Part shown: piece after piece, positions 48,280 through 60,171 of the stretch
How positions within the stretch are numbered: position 1 is the stretch's first letter
Layout of the letters: every line of letters starts with the position of its first letter
DNA from: Paramecium tetraurelia
Lineage: Eukaryota > Ciliophora > Oligohymenophorea > Peniculida > Parameciidae
NCBI RefSeq assembly: GCF_000165425.1
Contig: NW_001799377.1
Span: forward strand, 261,204-325,203
DNA: 64,000 bases
Reading direction: 5' to 3'
The notes under the pieces: generated by a model
The model's database searches: none
The model's input: the letters and a program-made list of their open reading frames with translations, nothing else
Told to the model about the DNA's origin: nothing
Translations under genes and position numbers: made by a program

Positions 48280-49582
48280 ATGAATAGCACAATGAGTTCG
48301 GAAGATTTAGATAACGATATACGAATATAATAAGTCTAATAAACTGCACCCGATGCTGTGCAATTTTACATTACTGAGGAGTATGAGAATAGCATTATTC
48401 TTATTAGGCCTTTCAATAATGATCCATATGATATTATATAATAAAAGGTAGCTGCATTTCAACCGATTCAGTCGAAAGATGACTCAAGATGTGATTAGGC
48501 ATCAAAGGATGGTGGCAAGAAATTCGAGGATAAGAAACAAATTAAGTGTATGAGGTCTGTAGGGACATATGTGATTTAGCAAATTGGACGTAAAATATTA
48601 TCAGGAGACATGAATCTCACGAAGATTAGTTTCCCCATCAAGGCGATGATTGCGAAATCGGCTTTGGAGAAAAATTTGTAATCTACGATATTCTTCCCTT
48701 TGTATATCAACAGAGCCGTTCAGACTTTGGATTTTATGGAGTAATTGAAATTGGTCATAACTGCTACAATAGCTACATTCCACATAAATTTGAGTTTTCA
48801 CAAACCCTTGAATCCTATCTTGGGGGAAACAGTTGAGGGTTTCCTATCTGATGGAACAAAGTTATACGCAGAGTAAATTAGTCATCATCCTCCTGTAAGC
48901 TAATTTTATGGGGTTGGCAGAGATAATTCATATAAATATTTTGGGTATTGCCTTTGTATATGATAAGAAATTATTGGTACGAAGCCTCTGCAGGACTAAA
49001 TTCGATAACTCTAAAAAACAAGGGGAAAAGAACTATAATATTTAATGGAGGCCAAAGAATTGATTATAATTTTGCATATGAACTTTATAGTGGAACTATC
49101 ATGGGTTCAATGAAAGTTGAAGTATAGCAATTAATAATCTGTTAAGACTCTTGGGGTTGCGACCTATCAGACAAATAAAGGAATGACTGCAACTTTAAAA
49201 TTCGGAAAAGTCAAGAGAAAGGCTACTGATTATTTTGAAGGCACAATTAATATGGGACAATAAGAATTGTGTAAAATATTTGGTACTTACATGGGATACA
49301 TAGAGTTTGATGGAGTGCGTTATTGGGATCACAGACATATGGTACAATTGAATCAATTACATTTAGTAACCACATTAAGTAACAATTAAACCTCCATTTT
49401 TGCCATCTGATGCTCAATTGAGAGGGGACTATACTAATTTAGCCTCTTTAGATATAGATAGGGCACAAATAGAAAAGGAGAATCTGGAGAATTTATAAAG
49501 ACATGATGCTAAATTAAGAACAAAATTTAAAGAGATCAGAAGAAAAAAAGAAGAGAAAAAAAAATTACAAGATCATGATTGA
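48280..49582 (+). CDS. Oxysterol-binding protein-related protein (ORP), short form
   Basis: 409 residues after three introns (23, 25, 25 nt). ORPs shuttle sterols and phosphoinositides between membranes at contact sites. The lipid-binding beta-barrel is present from about residue 95. It has the lid/strand region, LNPILGETVEG (177-187), the family fingerprint EQISHHPP (198-205) whose His pair binds phosphoinositide phosphate, then NYWYEASAG..L, GTYMGYIEFDG and the characteristic C-terminal LPSDAQLRGDYTNLASLD followed by a charged coil (EKENLENLQRHDAKL). No PH domain, FFAT motif or ankyrin repeats are present, so it is a minimal ORP like yeast Osh4-7. The gene converges on the chitin-synthase-like gene, with 18 bp between stops. 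Confidence 0.93.
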
Positions 49583-49600
49583 TAAATTACTATTCATAAA

Positions 49601-52600
49601 TCATAAAAAGGTCTTAATTTATTGGTCTTTTAAATTACCAAAATCATTAGATCGCATCATAGAATCTTTATCTTCAAGCTCACTTTAATGGGAATCAATC
49701 AAGCTCTAAGTTTTTTACTCAAATTCTTCAGTTATGTCTGGTATAACAGGCATATTTATTTTTACGGTTTCCCAAAATTTTATAGTTTAATTTAATATGG
49801 CAGGTTGCTATCTGAATTGTTCTTTTCTTTCCTATTGCAATTCATGTTCCTGCAATTTGTAAAAGTTTAAATTTGCCTCTTACTAAATTTTAAGGAATTT
49901 TTTTTCGTAATTTACACCCTCTAATAAAAACTAATTCGGCCTGAATTCAGTAATGTTGTTCTAGGATTCGTTGTCTTCTTTTTTATGGTTCTTCAAATTG
50001 AAACATAAAAACTTAGATATCACAGTAAAAATAATGCTTCCAAGTGAACTTATGGCAAAATAACTCAAAAAAAATAATAACACATATCCACAAAAATCGT
50101 AATAAGCTTCAACCATGAAACAAATAAATAGGAAAACGATATTATATGAGATCCAAAGAGCAAAAGATTGGACTTTATTATAATAAAACTCTTTAATCTT
50201 CTCATTTTCAATATTGTTATCAGTATTTATCCTCTCATAAAATTTCATCCCAAAATTTACTATCAAATAGTAAAAGATATAACTGAGGTAACCTCTGACA
50301 AACACTGGAATGTGTGACAAATGTAGCAGTATCTTTATTGTTTTTTCTAAAATTACCATCAAGATGCAAATACAGATTATCCATCTATATAATTAGTCAG
50401 TATGAAAGCAGTAATTGAAAATTATGTTTAAAGTAAATATTGCAATAAGGGTCAAGTTAAAGATTGCAATCAAATGATAGAATGTTTTATATTATTCAGC
50501 AGCTTCTCCAATCGTATTTTAATAGTTAAAGCAAATATCTTTACAATCCTTTATTTTTGAAAAGTATTCAACTACTCCATTTTAATTTTTATTTTCACCT
50601 TACTACCTCCTTATTTTAGATAAATTAATAATCTCTTGAAGTATGGTATTTGTGTCAAGTTAGTTAGCTAAATAGATTTATTTTCCATAATAAAGGTATA
50701 AACTCATAACTTAATTATTAGGTGAGGATCCTACGAATTAGACATTCCTGGGATCCAATTATTTATTGCTTTTTTTTATCGTCGAATTTTCAAAGCAGTA
50801 GGAACAAGAATTTGTAAGGGGACTGTAAGATAAATAGAATACTAAATCACCGCTAACTATAATTGGTTCTTCCATTCCTTTTGCCCTTGCTATTTTGTAT
50901 TGACTTCTGAATAGAATTGCAAAAATTAAAAATGTAACTACACTAAATATAAATAATGCTGGGATTGACAATTACAATATATAAAAGTAGTAGTATCCGA
51001 ATGCATTTCCAAAAAAGTCGTAAGAACTTTAAGCAAAAATGAATATAATCGCACTTATACCAAAGTAATTATTCAAACTAGAATGGATATGCATTGTCTT
51101 TAAGGCAATTTATTAGATTAATCTGATAAAAAGATTGATTTTCCAAGTGGAACTTAAAGTTGAATAAGTCTCTAAAAATTAATTATGCGTAGATGCTTTA
51201 GAATTCTTTCTTTTTCTCTATTAGTTCATAATTTTTGATAGTGAATCATTGCAGGAAGCTTATGCTACTATTTTATCTGATCTACCAAATAATAATCCTT
51301 ATTCTGCAGCCAAACTTGGTAATATGTAATTCTCACCTTACACAATTATGTTTTAAACATAATCGCACTCTGACTTAATTATTTTTTATAAATATAGGTC
51401 AATAAATTATTTAATTTTCTACCAGTCATAAAAGCAGAAAAAAGGATTATGATCCAGAACAACAGAGAATAAATTATTCGTTGATATATTCTCAAGGTGA
51501 TCTAATGTTTGCTCTAACAATAGTGCATTAATTGGATTTAATGGATTCCATGAACGAAGGTTATTTTGTAAGATACTACATGTAATTGCACATAGATTCT
51601 TTTATTTGATAGACTTAAGTTATGTATTAATAGAGTGATCTGATTAGATTAAGGAGCATTAAGTTACATAAAAGAAATCAGGGTCAAAATGTTTACCTAT
51701 TCCGTTGTATAACCACCTTTGAATATCATAATTAGATGATTTAAAGTATTTTATAACGAAAATTACCTCATGTTGTAAATTATTTTCACTAAATTAATAT
51801 TATAGCACAAGAGCATTATTGACTGAATATTGATTTTTATCTATTTCAATAGTTATCAGAGTTTATTTCTCATGCTTCAGTAACAATTTTTATCTTAATG
51901 TTCTTTCTAATGAGTCAAGCCCATTACAAAGTATAACCAAATCTATATCCTAATTTCTAAATGATCGAATAAAATCTTCTATTTAAGATAAATTCTCATT
52001 TTCATAGACACCACAAACCAATGTTTTTTTAGACTTACTTTCATAGAAATTTTATACCTTTTAAATTATGAATAAATTATTACTTAGAGAAGACCTTAAT
52101 TTTAATCTCTTAAAGTACCTATTTGACTTAATTAAGCTATATTTTGAGTTCCTTAAAAAACTCTGCTCTGTTATTGATATTCTTAATTTTAGATTTGTTA
52201 AGTTTAAAACTTTAAATAGTTTTCTTATTTTCTCTTTTTATTTGAAGTTTTTAAAAATTAAGTACCCAAAAATATTTTACATGTGGCTTCATACCTTTCC
52301 AAGAAGTTTTCTTAATTATTTTAATTGTATTCTTGTTCTAATTAAACCTTAAAATCCTGAATATCGCTGGCTAAATGTTTAAGATTTCTGTTATTTATAA
52401 ATTCAAATAAAAATTTATCATCTTTCGTTATTGGTCTTTAATATGCCTGAAATTATGTTGAATTATTACGCTTAATGCTAGTTCATGGCTTTCACATTGA
52501 ACAATTACTTTAAAAGGCTATAACAATAATAAATGGTTATCATACTATTTTCTCTTAATCGTAAAGTTGAATCGTTAATGGATCAATTATGGGAGAGCTT

Positions 52601-52617
52601 AGTAATTTAAGTTCCAT
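49601..52617 (-). CDS. Degenerate chitin-synthase-like GT2 membrane protein
   Basis: 979 residues (990 if ATG 52648-52650 is used), three introns (28, 23, 26 nt) at the 5' end. The cytosolic part follows the chitin synthase order: LVCGVYENENL then DLVILCNGLDSLERTLR; VIFVIKYFKSSNYDIQRW and LYNGIGKHFDPDFF (compare FCLKE...RWFFNAFGxxLNP); CAITCSIL...WNPLNPINALLLEQTL (compare GACGEI...NPLVAxQNFEY); SLAAEQGLLFG (compare LAEDR); then MNQQRKRKNSK where active enzymes have QRRRW. At least six membrane helices follow, as in chitin synthases. The usual DxD/DAGT, EDR and QRRRW residues are replaced (FYVTQCS, AEQ, QQRKRK), so polymerase activity should be lost. The family assignment is inferred from motif order, not from identity. 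Confidence 0.62.
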
Positions 52618-53010
52618 AAATATATTGTAATTTATATTTGATTGCTTCATACAAATTATATTTAGATATTAAATAAAAGCTCTTTATTCTATTTGATATT
52701 TGAAAATAAATATTATAAAGCAAAAATTGACGCATTAAATAATTTAATAGGGAATCTATAATCTTTAGAAACTTTTTTCAAGCATAAATCAACAATGAAA
52801 AAAAAAACAATAAGTATTCAAAGTTATGAGTATGAATAAATTTCTTATAAATCTAAGTATTATATTTAATTTAATATTCATAGTTTTTTTCTAAAATTTA
52901 CAGTATTGGTTTAAATTCCATCAAAAAATTTACTATTGCTTTAAAGATCCTACTTTCTCAATGTATTAATTGATTCCTTTTATTACAATTAAGATATGCA
53001 ATGCTCAACT
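52618..53010. other. AT-rich spacer
   Basis: Between the 5' end of the chitin-synthase-like gene and the 3' end of the TPR gene, both on the minus strand. No coding frame or RNA gene that I can support. Confidence 0.5.
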
Positions 53011-54707
53011 TCATCTTAAATTATATCTAATAATAATTTTACATTTCAACTAAACAGCCTCCATATTACCTTGATCAATTTCCAGAATTTTCTTATAGCA
53101 TACCAAGGATTATGGATATTTCCTCATTAATTTTAACACTTCTCCATATCCAAACAATCCTTTTATGTGATTTGGTTATAATTCCAGAGCCTATTTATAT
53201 TCAACTGAAGCGTCATAATTAAATTTTAGCATTCTGAGTGCTTCTCCTTCAAATCTACATGATAAGATACCTTTTCCATAAAGAGATAAGAAATGTTTTG
53301 GGTGGTATTTTAGAGCCCTATCAAAATAAATAATGGCCTTTCTGAATTTGTCCTACATTCTCAATGACTCACCTTCGAAATATATAAAAATGCTAAACCT
53401 TTGCCCCATATGGAACATACATGATTCGGTTTTATTTTAATGGCTTTATCATACCATTCAATAGCATCTTCATAGTTTTCAATCAATCTAAAATATTAGC
53501 CTTTCTTCTTTGAAATTTATACCTTTTCCAAATAAGCTTTATAGATGATTCGGATCCAATTCTAAGGCCTTATCGTAAAAACTGTTGGCTTCTGCATATT
53601 TTTATTGATTTAATAAAATATCGCCTAGAATATATCTAGATAGTGCCTTTTGCTGCATAAATATCGGATTATTTTTCATTATGACCCAAAATAGTTGGCA
53701 ACGATAAAGCTTTATTTATAATAACTTCAGCATCAATTTATTTTTAAAAAGCATTTACACAGAGACCTAAATCTTAATGAAGATTATCACCTTTCCCTGT
53801 AAGTGCTTGTACCTAATTAGGTTTAGTCGATAAAGCTTAATCAAAGTACTTTTATGATTCTAATTCTAGTTCAATTTCTTATTCTAGTTCAATTTAATGT
53901 TTAGGTTTAGCTAAATTTCTGAAATAAAAATACGTTTCCCTTATAATAAGGCTTCAATCTTATATTAATGTAATGCTTTGGCTTTAGTTTATTAATATTT
54001 ATTTACCTTTATCACTTAATTTAGCCTCCAACTATTTATTAAAAGTTGTCTTCTCTATATTTATTTTTTTATATAATACCTTTCTCTTTAAGACGAATGT
54101 CTAACTTCTCTTTGGTTTAATCTTCTAAAAGATACATAGTCATAATCTAATACCCTTTTCTTTGAAACGCTATTCCAATTTTAGCTTTTCTAATGAATCT
54201 AATTATGAAATAAGGAGTTGTTTACCTCTTTCAAAGAGACTAGATTCTGTTTTCTATTTACTCAACACTTTGGCTAGATAAACTTAAAGATAGTAATACG
54301 TTTAGCTAATTTATTAAAATCTAACTCTAATTGATAAAGTGCTTTGGCTATACATTTTTGATTAAAAGAATAAATTACCTTTCCCTACTAAACTGGATAC
54401 GTGATTAGGGGCTATACCCAATGCTCGATCATACCATTATATGGCTTTCTAATATTTATCGAATTGCTACAAAGCATCCCCTTATGTATATTCAGGAACA
54501 GTTACCTTTTCCACATAGTGAATCAACCATATTGGGATCTAGACTTATTGCTGCATCAAACCAATAAAGTGCTTGATTCCTTTTTTATTGTTGCAACAGT
54601 TTTTAACCTAAATTAATAGAATGACAACCTAATGCTATCATAGACTTAATGTCATTAGGGTTTCTTTTTAGAACATCTTCATAATCATATCTCAATATTT
54701 TAGACAT
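53011..54707 (-). CDS. TPR-repeat protein with many short introns
   Basis: Starts MSKILRYDYEDVLKRNPN at 54707. TPR units are recognisable: DIKSMIALGCHSI ... ALYWFDAAISLDPNMVDSL; FDKYQKAIQWYDRALGIAP; and at the 3' end YFDRALKYHPKHFLSLYGKG, YDASVEYKQALELQPNHIKG and SLVCYKKILEIDQGNMEA. These are canonical 34-residue repeats (x8-G-x2-Y/F-x8-A-x4-P). The exons are roughly one repeat long, and introns often follow a KG at the repeat boundary (for example GTAACTGTTCC...ATAAG), so the frame is broken into many pieces. I could not close the middle (about 53550-54350) exactly, and the stop at 53011-53013 is tentative. Adaptor role; partner unknown. Confidence 0.7.
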
Positions 54708-54728
54708 TATAAATTTTAATATACATTT

Positions 54729-55280
54729 TCAATCCTTTTTTATTTTACCTTCCTCAATCAACACAGGGATTTCAGCTGCCAACCAAGGGGCTAACTATAT
54801 TATTTATCAACATTAAATATATTACAGCCAGTTATAGAGCATGAACAATCCCAAACTTGGGTGCATTCTTCTACCATAAAGGAGCGAAATGAATGTCAAT
54901 GCAGATCTTGCCACCTCTGTACATTTTAGGTGTCAAACCATCTAATGATGGAATTTCGATTTCTATAGGTGCCAATGGATATGTTGGTGGAATCTAAATA
55001 TTCATGTTTGCTAACTTCAAATTAAAAATCAAATTCATATCTAATCAAATTATGGACTACCCAGCACTTTCCTTTCCAACTATTAAATAATCCTTCATTG
55101 TTATTACTTTGTGCATTCTTTATTTGCTGGTTCCAATTTTACCCAATCGTTATCTTCACTTTTATTGTTTTTTATATAGTTGATCAAAGCAGCATATTCT
55201 TCTTTTAGTCTATCTATCCATTATGCATCTCTGGGTCCTGCACTGATCGTGATATTAGTCTGTTGTGATTGAGTTTACAT
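54729..55280 (-). CDS. UFC1: UFM1-conjugating enzyme (E2)
   Basis: 156 residues after three introns (28, 22, 31 nt); human UFC1 has 167. UFC1 receives UFM1 from UBA5 and passes it, with the UFL1 ligase, mainly to ribosomal and ER proteins. Landmarks: [59 protein letters not shown] and [16 protein letters not shown] with catalytic Cys110. Then come [20 protein letters not shown] and [16 protein letters not shown]. The MYRGGKIC and [10 protein letters not shown] blocks are specific to UFC1 and not found in ubiquitin E2s. One of the introns starts GTT rather than GTA. The gene sits 21 bp upstream of the TPR gene on the same strand. Confidence 0.95.
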
Positions 55281-55558
55281 AATTATTTAATATATAAATA
55301 TTTCATCTCATTAAAATTAAAATAAAGATTATTAAAATAATGGGGAAGCAGTACAACAGTTTAAATATAGAGAATTTACTCTCAACTTGCTTTTCAATTG
55401 TTTTTTTAGATATTTTTGGAGGGGAATTTTTTTAACATTTGGCTGGAATCACTTAATTTATTATATTGAATATTTACAATATTACTGAATTGCAGAATTA
55501 AGTGTTTCTTTTTTTTCACCTGGTTTATTTTGAAAAGTTTAATGATTGCTTTAATTCT

Positions 55559-56953
55559 TCACTAATACTGAAGTTTTTATTGTTTATAACGTATTAACAG
55601 AATTTGTAATTATGGATTGTTCAGTTACTTCGCTCTAAACTATTTTAAACCAATTATTACATCAGAAATGGCATTTTTTGAAATATCTGAATATTATGTT
55701 ACATATCTAACTCCAGGCAGTGCTTTGAATGATCCTTTTTTTTCATTAACTGTGATATCTGTGCTCTTTTACTAAGGATCATCTTCTTTAAATATTTTCT
55801 ATCCCAATATCAATAATTTATGATTAGAATTTTAAGATCTAAGTTTCTTATCTCCTCTATAATATTTAATCGAAGGTCGAGATATTTTGGAAGGGACTTG
55901 ATTAATCTAATAGAAATATTATTTAAGTTTTTAAATTAGGAAGTGATTAATTTGATTAGCTGCAATTATCTTAGGTTTTATTTTGTCTTCTTCAATTTAA
56001 GACTAGTCTAGATTCTCACTAATATCAATAGATTTTATTTCTCTGATATCTAATTTTTGATTGCATCCAGAACTTAGATGAAACAGAAATGCAAATTATG
56101 CTTTTATCATCACCTAACTTAAAATTCCAATCAATAATGACGTACTGGCAAATTTCATGGCCAATTATTCTTTAGCACTCATCAATTAATTATTTATTTC
56201 ATGTTCCTGGAGATCTTGGAGTGTTTGTTATTCTAATTACTATTATTGTGAAAATTCAGAATCCAATAAACTTACTTATTGAGAATGAATGTTAGCATTA
56301 TAAATGTATTAAGAAATTGTTAGTAACGCTTCTAATTACATTGATTTTATCTTTTATTTTGTTATTAAAGCAATTTTCCTAAATATTTTTGATTATAATA
56401 GTCTTGTCTTGAGAATTTGGAAGTGTTAAGTTTGTTTTTTTCTGAATAACCGCATTAAAATGCTATTGAAGGATATTTGTTTATTTTTTTTGTTTTGATT
56501 ATATTGTAATATATTGAAGTAACTGCGAACACGCTTATTATACATAGATTTAATTAATAAACAAGGCGCAATAGAGAATTTAGGCTGAAACTTGACACTT
56601 TTCTTTTTTGTTGGAGGTGTTAAATATTAAATTTACCCTTATTAATTTTTATTTAAAATCGGCATAGGTATAGGATTAGCATTTGGTGTTTTGGTCAAAA
56701 GCAAAACATCAAAATAATGTTATAACCTTATTGCTTTGATTTTATGGCAGATTCCCACTATCTTATGAGTTGCAAGAACTATTTTCAATTACGTAAATCT
56801 CAAAGCTAATTTGCAGCTTTAATCTTCTTTCATCTCAGAATACACTTTTAATGTTGCTTTGACTGCAGAGTTTCTTTAGGAACTCTAATTGCTCATGCTT
56901 AATAACTAATTCTAATCAGGATTAGTTTTATTTCTTCGTTCAGCAAAATTCAT
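55559..56953 (-). CDS. Uncharacterised 464-aa basic Gln-rich helical protein
   Basis: Single exon from ATG 56951-56953 to TGA 55559-55561. The N-terminal part is basic and helical (KATLKVYSEMKEDQSCKLAL; LRFTQLKIVLATHKIVGIC), with a Pro-rich linker (PNANPIPMPILNKNQQG, LTPPTKKKSVKF). A Gln-rich coiled coil (FSQQQQLEQQTLQDLQEHEI) precedes a short hydrophobic segment (FASTSLLIGILSQVMI). The tail is Lys/Ile-rich and ends LQILLIRYKQQKLQYQ. No family recognised; absence of TGA over 464 codons argues for a real gene. Confidence 0.75.
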
Positions 56954-57150
56954 AATAAATTATATTTCAATAATTAAGGATACTTTTTAAGTCATGCTAG
57001 TGTTGCCATTTTAATTGATATCTAGTTTAGATTGTAATATAAATTAACTAATCACATCAACATCCCCTATCCATGAATTCTTTTGGTTTTGATATCAGTC
57101 AAAGAATTGAACCAAAAAAGGAGGACTTTTTGGAAAGTAACTCATTTAGT

Positions 57151-57900
57151 TCAACACTATATATCTGAAATTAACTGAACTATATTACTTTTTATCAGAA
57201 CTAGCCTCTATTTAGATTTAGAATCTTTACTAATAATTTTAATCTTGAAATAGGATTATAAAAATGTTAGTCTTTAAGTATTGTGATCCATGCTACTTAT
57301 TGGAATCTCATTATTTTCTCTGAATCGATTGAATTTGATGTCGACTAATGAGTTCCTTCTTTATTATTTAAGTTTAAATTCTTTATTTCTTTTATTTTGT
57401 TTGGTTAATAACCTACAAACTTTATCTCTTATTTATAAGATTAACTTTATGTCTAATCGAAACATTTTAAGATAACGAAATCCACCCTAATTGGAAGATT
57501 TGTTATTGAATTCAGTGATTTTAATAATGCTTAATTAGGAAATAGTGATGTAAGATATTATGTTTTGATGTAAAGTTATTTCATATAATGGATCATCTCT
57601 CTATTCTCCTTCTGAATAAATAATTGGCAGCACATTAAAAATTCATAGCCAGATGGATTGATCAGATAAAGGAATTAGATATTGATTTTACATAAAGTTA
57701 TTTTCTTATCTTTATAGAGAGTTACATTTCTAAATGTTATTATCTACAAAATTGTGAAAATGTTATTATGATATACATTTTTATATCAAAAGAAACTTCG
57801 ATTCATACTTAAAAGATATTCCTAACTATACTAAACTTCAACATTTCCATCTACGAATAATGTATGCCATTTGATAATTATCATCTTAAAAAATGTAACA
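57151..57900 (-). CDS. Probable multi-exon gene, structure unresolved
   Basis: Long minus-strand open stretches in more than one frame look like protein: KFLLIQKCISQQHFHNFVDN upstream, NVLPIIYSEGEQRDDPLYE in the middle, then ALLKSLNSITNLPIRVDF and KEGTHQSTSNSIDSEKIM downstream. A 23-nt GTA...TAG intron near 57200 would connect the last part to a stop at 57151-57153; otherwise the stop is 57195-57197. I could not find introns that join all pieces, and the N-terminus is not identified. Between 56954 and 57150 I see only a 31-codon plus-strand ORF (MNSFGFDISQRIEPKKED...) that may be a first exon of something else or chance. About 200-250 residues. Confidence 0.4.
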
Positions 57901-58124
57901 AATCTATAATTCTGTGATCTATTTTATTATTACCACCTTTCTAATTCTTAATCATAAATTATAAGAAATTGATTGAAATTTAACATTAACAACTTAGATT
58001 TCCATTATCTTTGTACACTGTTAATTAATGACATAAATATTATTTGATTATTTTTATAATTCCTTTATCAAATTTAAAAATACTTTGTATTAAATTGATA
58101 AATCTACTTTATAAATAAAAATGA

Positions 58125-59955
58125 TCAATTTTTTTTAAAATCTGTGATTGCATCAATGAAATTCGGAAAATCATCTTTATGGATTTCGATTACTGAAGTT
58201 TCAAAACTATCTTGTCTGAATTATAGATTCAATTCCTAGACTTTTCTTAGGAAATATTATCCAAACTAACTAAAAATGATTAGAATGAATAGGAATACTT
58301 TTTTTCTTGTCCACTAAAACTCATTCCTCCGACCACTCCAACCACCATGAATAACTCACCCAATTGATTAACTAGAATGACTGACTTATTGGATTATTTG
58401 TATCCCTTTTCTTTGTAGATATCCATAAGGAGGAGAGCTAATTTTTATAAGCTTTAAGGATGTTGAAAGAACTTCTTCTGCTAAGGACTTTCATTTTTCA
58501 AAATTCCATATCTGAAATGCTTGCATGGATAAAGCTCGTTGTTTTCGATAAGATTGTTGGCTTCATCAACCAGAGCAGCTTGGAACTCCAAAGCCATTTG
58601 TACTCCTTGTTGGAACAGGTCATCAGATTTACTAATAAGAATAGAGTATTGAGTTGTACCTGCCCAAAGTGTCTAAGGCACAAAAGAAATTCTAGAATTT
58701 GGCTGCAGTTTCAGAGGTCTTCAACTTTTCAATGACTTCAGAACATTGATGTTGCATTAATTGTTTAGAGAGCAATGCTTATGGGTATTCAAGGATTGCA
58801 TTAACAGCGTAAACCATATCGCTGGCTGCAATTTATATTTTAGTATCAGATTGGCGAACAAATGATCTATAAAGAATATCATCCATCTGAAATTTAGATG
58901 CCACCTCAGCAATTTAGGATTTCAATATTTATTTGTATTTCTAATTCATGTATCGAAAATCCTATTTTGCTTCATTTAATGGAATACCTAATTTAGCCAT
59001 AAACTCTTCCAATCTTTTGTTGTCCCTATCCTTCCACAATTTGAGTTTAGTTCCGACATAGGAAGAATAGTACATTGAGTTATAAAGTGATTGTTGTCTC
59101 ATGAGCAAGAATTTGTATTCGTTTTCAATGAAGACTCCTCCAATCTTCTTAGCATCTCCTTGAGTTTCCTCGAAATGGATGTTCAATCTGATGACTTCAT
59201 TCTGCAATTCTTCAAAAATGAGATCATAATTCTTTTGGTTCAATCGCATATGAATATAGGCATCAGTCAATCCCAGAATTGCATACCATAAATGATCGTT
59301 GCAATCGTGATTCATTTGTTAAGCCAAAGTATAAACCACAGTCGAACTTGGTCTGCTGTAATAGGTTCCTTGACTGTAGTAATCTTCATGCATTTGAATG
59401 AGTTATTTGCGAAGACTTCTTTGCAATTTCTGCTATTGCTTCCTTTGAATTTATGATGAATGAGATCCTGAGTCGTCTTCATCGATTGAGTCTTCGTCTC
59501 CATCACTCATTTCTTTGATTTCCTCCTCTGGACATTTCTCCAGTTGTCCCATGCCATCATCTATAATATAGATACTCTTCTCGTTATTCACATTGTTGTG
59601 ATTGATGGGCTTGTGACTGTCAAATATGAAGAACTTGATGTCTCCCTTTATAAAGTCACTCATGTCATACACATTTCCACAATTTAATAAAATTATACTC
59701 TTATACATATTCCCACATTTCTGAATTGCTTCAGTCATTTCAGAGTACCCAGAAACTGGGATCATTCTGAATTGCAGGTTCTCCCTATTCAACAAGGACT
59801 ATCAATAGAATTATGACAATTACAGTGAGAATCCTTAATGCGCATATGGCGTCTACGTCCAAAGATACTATAATGCATACGGAGGTCTTGCCAAATTCAC
59901 TTCTCTTTAAGATTTTTTGGAAACATTCCTTTATATTGTTTAAGAGGATTTTCAT
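58125..59955 (-). CDS. CDC45: CDC45, replicative helicase (CMG) subunit
   Basis: 582 residues after three introns (29, 28, 25 nt); human CDC45 is 566. CDC45 joins MCM2-7 and GINS to form the CMG helicase at replication forks. Landmarks: N-terminal DHH-like strand VSLDVDAICALRIL (30-43), MIPVSGYSEM, FIFDSHKPINHNNV (101-114) and YIIDDG. An acidic loop follows (EEEIKEMSDGDEDSIDEDDS, 136-155), as in all CDC45. Then YYSRPSSTVVYTLAQQMNHD, LWYAILGLTDAYIHM, SLYNSMYYSSYVGTKLKLW, LEEFMAKLGIPLNEAKQDF, SDMVYAVNAILE, FFCALDTLG and the C-terminal DSFETSVIEIHKDDFPNFID. The first exon start (59953-59955) is the only ATG before the conserved block. Divergent from the exportin gene 216 bp away. Confidence 0.95.
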
Positions 59956-60171
59956 GAAAAAAGGAGGGAATTTTAATTATTATATTATTATTTTTAACAA
60001 TTAGATAATTTGAATTAATTAATATGAATTCGCAGTATTCCCTATACATATAGTGGATTTCTCAATCTTACAAAGGATCTAAAAAAAGATGCTTATATTA
60101 TTACCTTATTTACATCTAATAGATTAGGAATAAAATAATTAAATTAATTAAATAATTTAAAGTGAGAGAAA
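59956..60171. promoter_or_regulatory. Bidirectional promoter region of CDC45 and exportin-like gene
   Basis: 216 bp between two divergent start codons. AT-rich, with the dyad-like aattaattaaa tracts common in this genome. No specific binding site can be named. Confidence 0.5.

Noticed and set aside
51227-51229. ATG as the start of a separate four-helix membrane protein
   Set aside because: The frame stays open upstream for hundreds of codons through a conserved GT2-like domain, so this is an internal Met of one gene.
52068-52352. Leu/Phe-rich plus-strand ORF of 94 codons
   Set aside because: Low-complexity antisense of Lys/Asn/Gln-rich exons of the chitin-synthase-like gene.
57290-57475. 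Hydrophobic plus-strand ORF that could be a membrane peptide
   Set aside because: Opposite strand carries a hydrophilic, protein-like frame; hydrophobicity is what antisense of Lys/Asn/Gln-rich coding gives.
59091-59291. Plus-strand ORF of 66 codons
   Set aside because: Antisense to a conserved block of CDC45.
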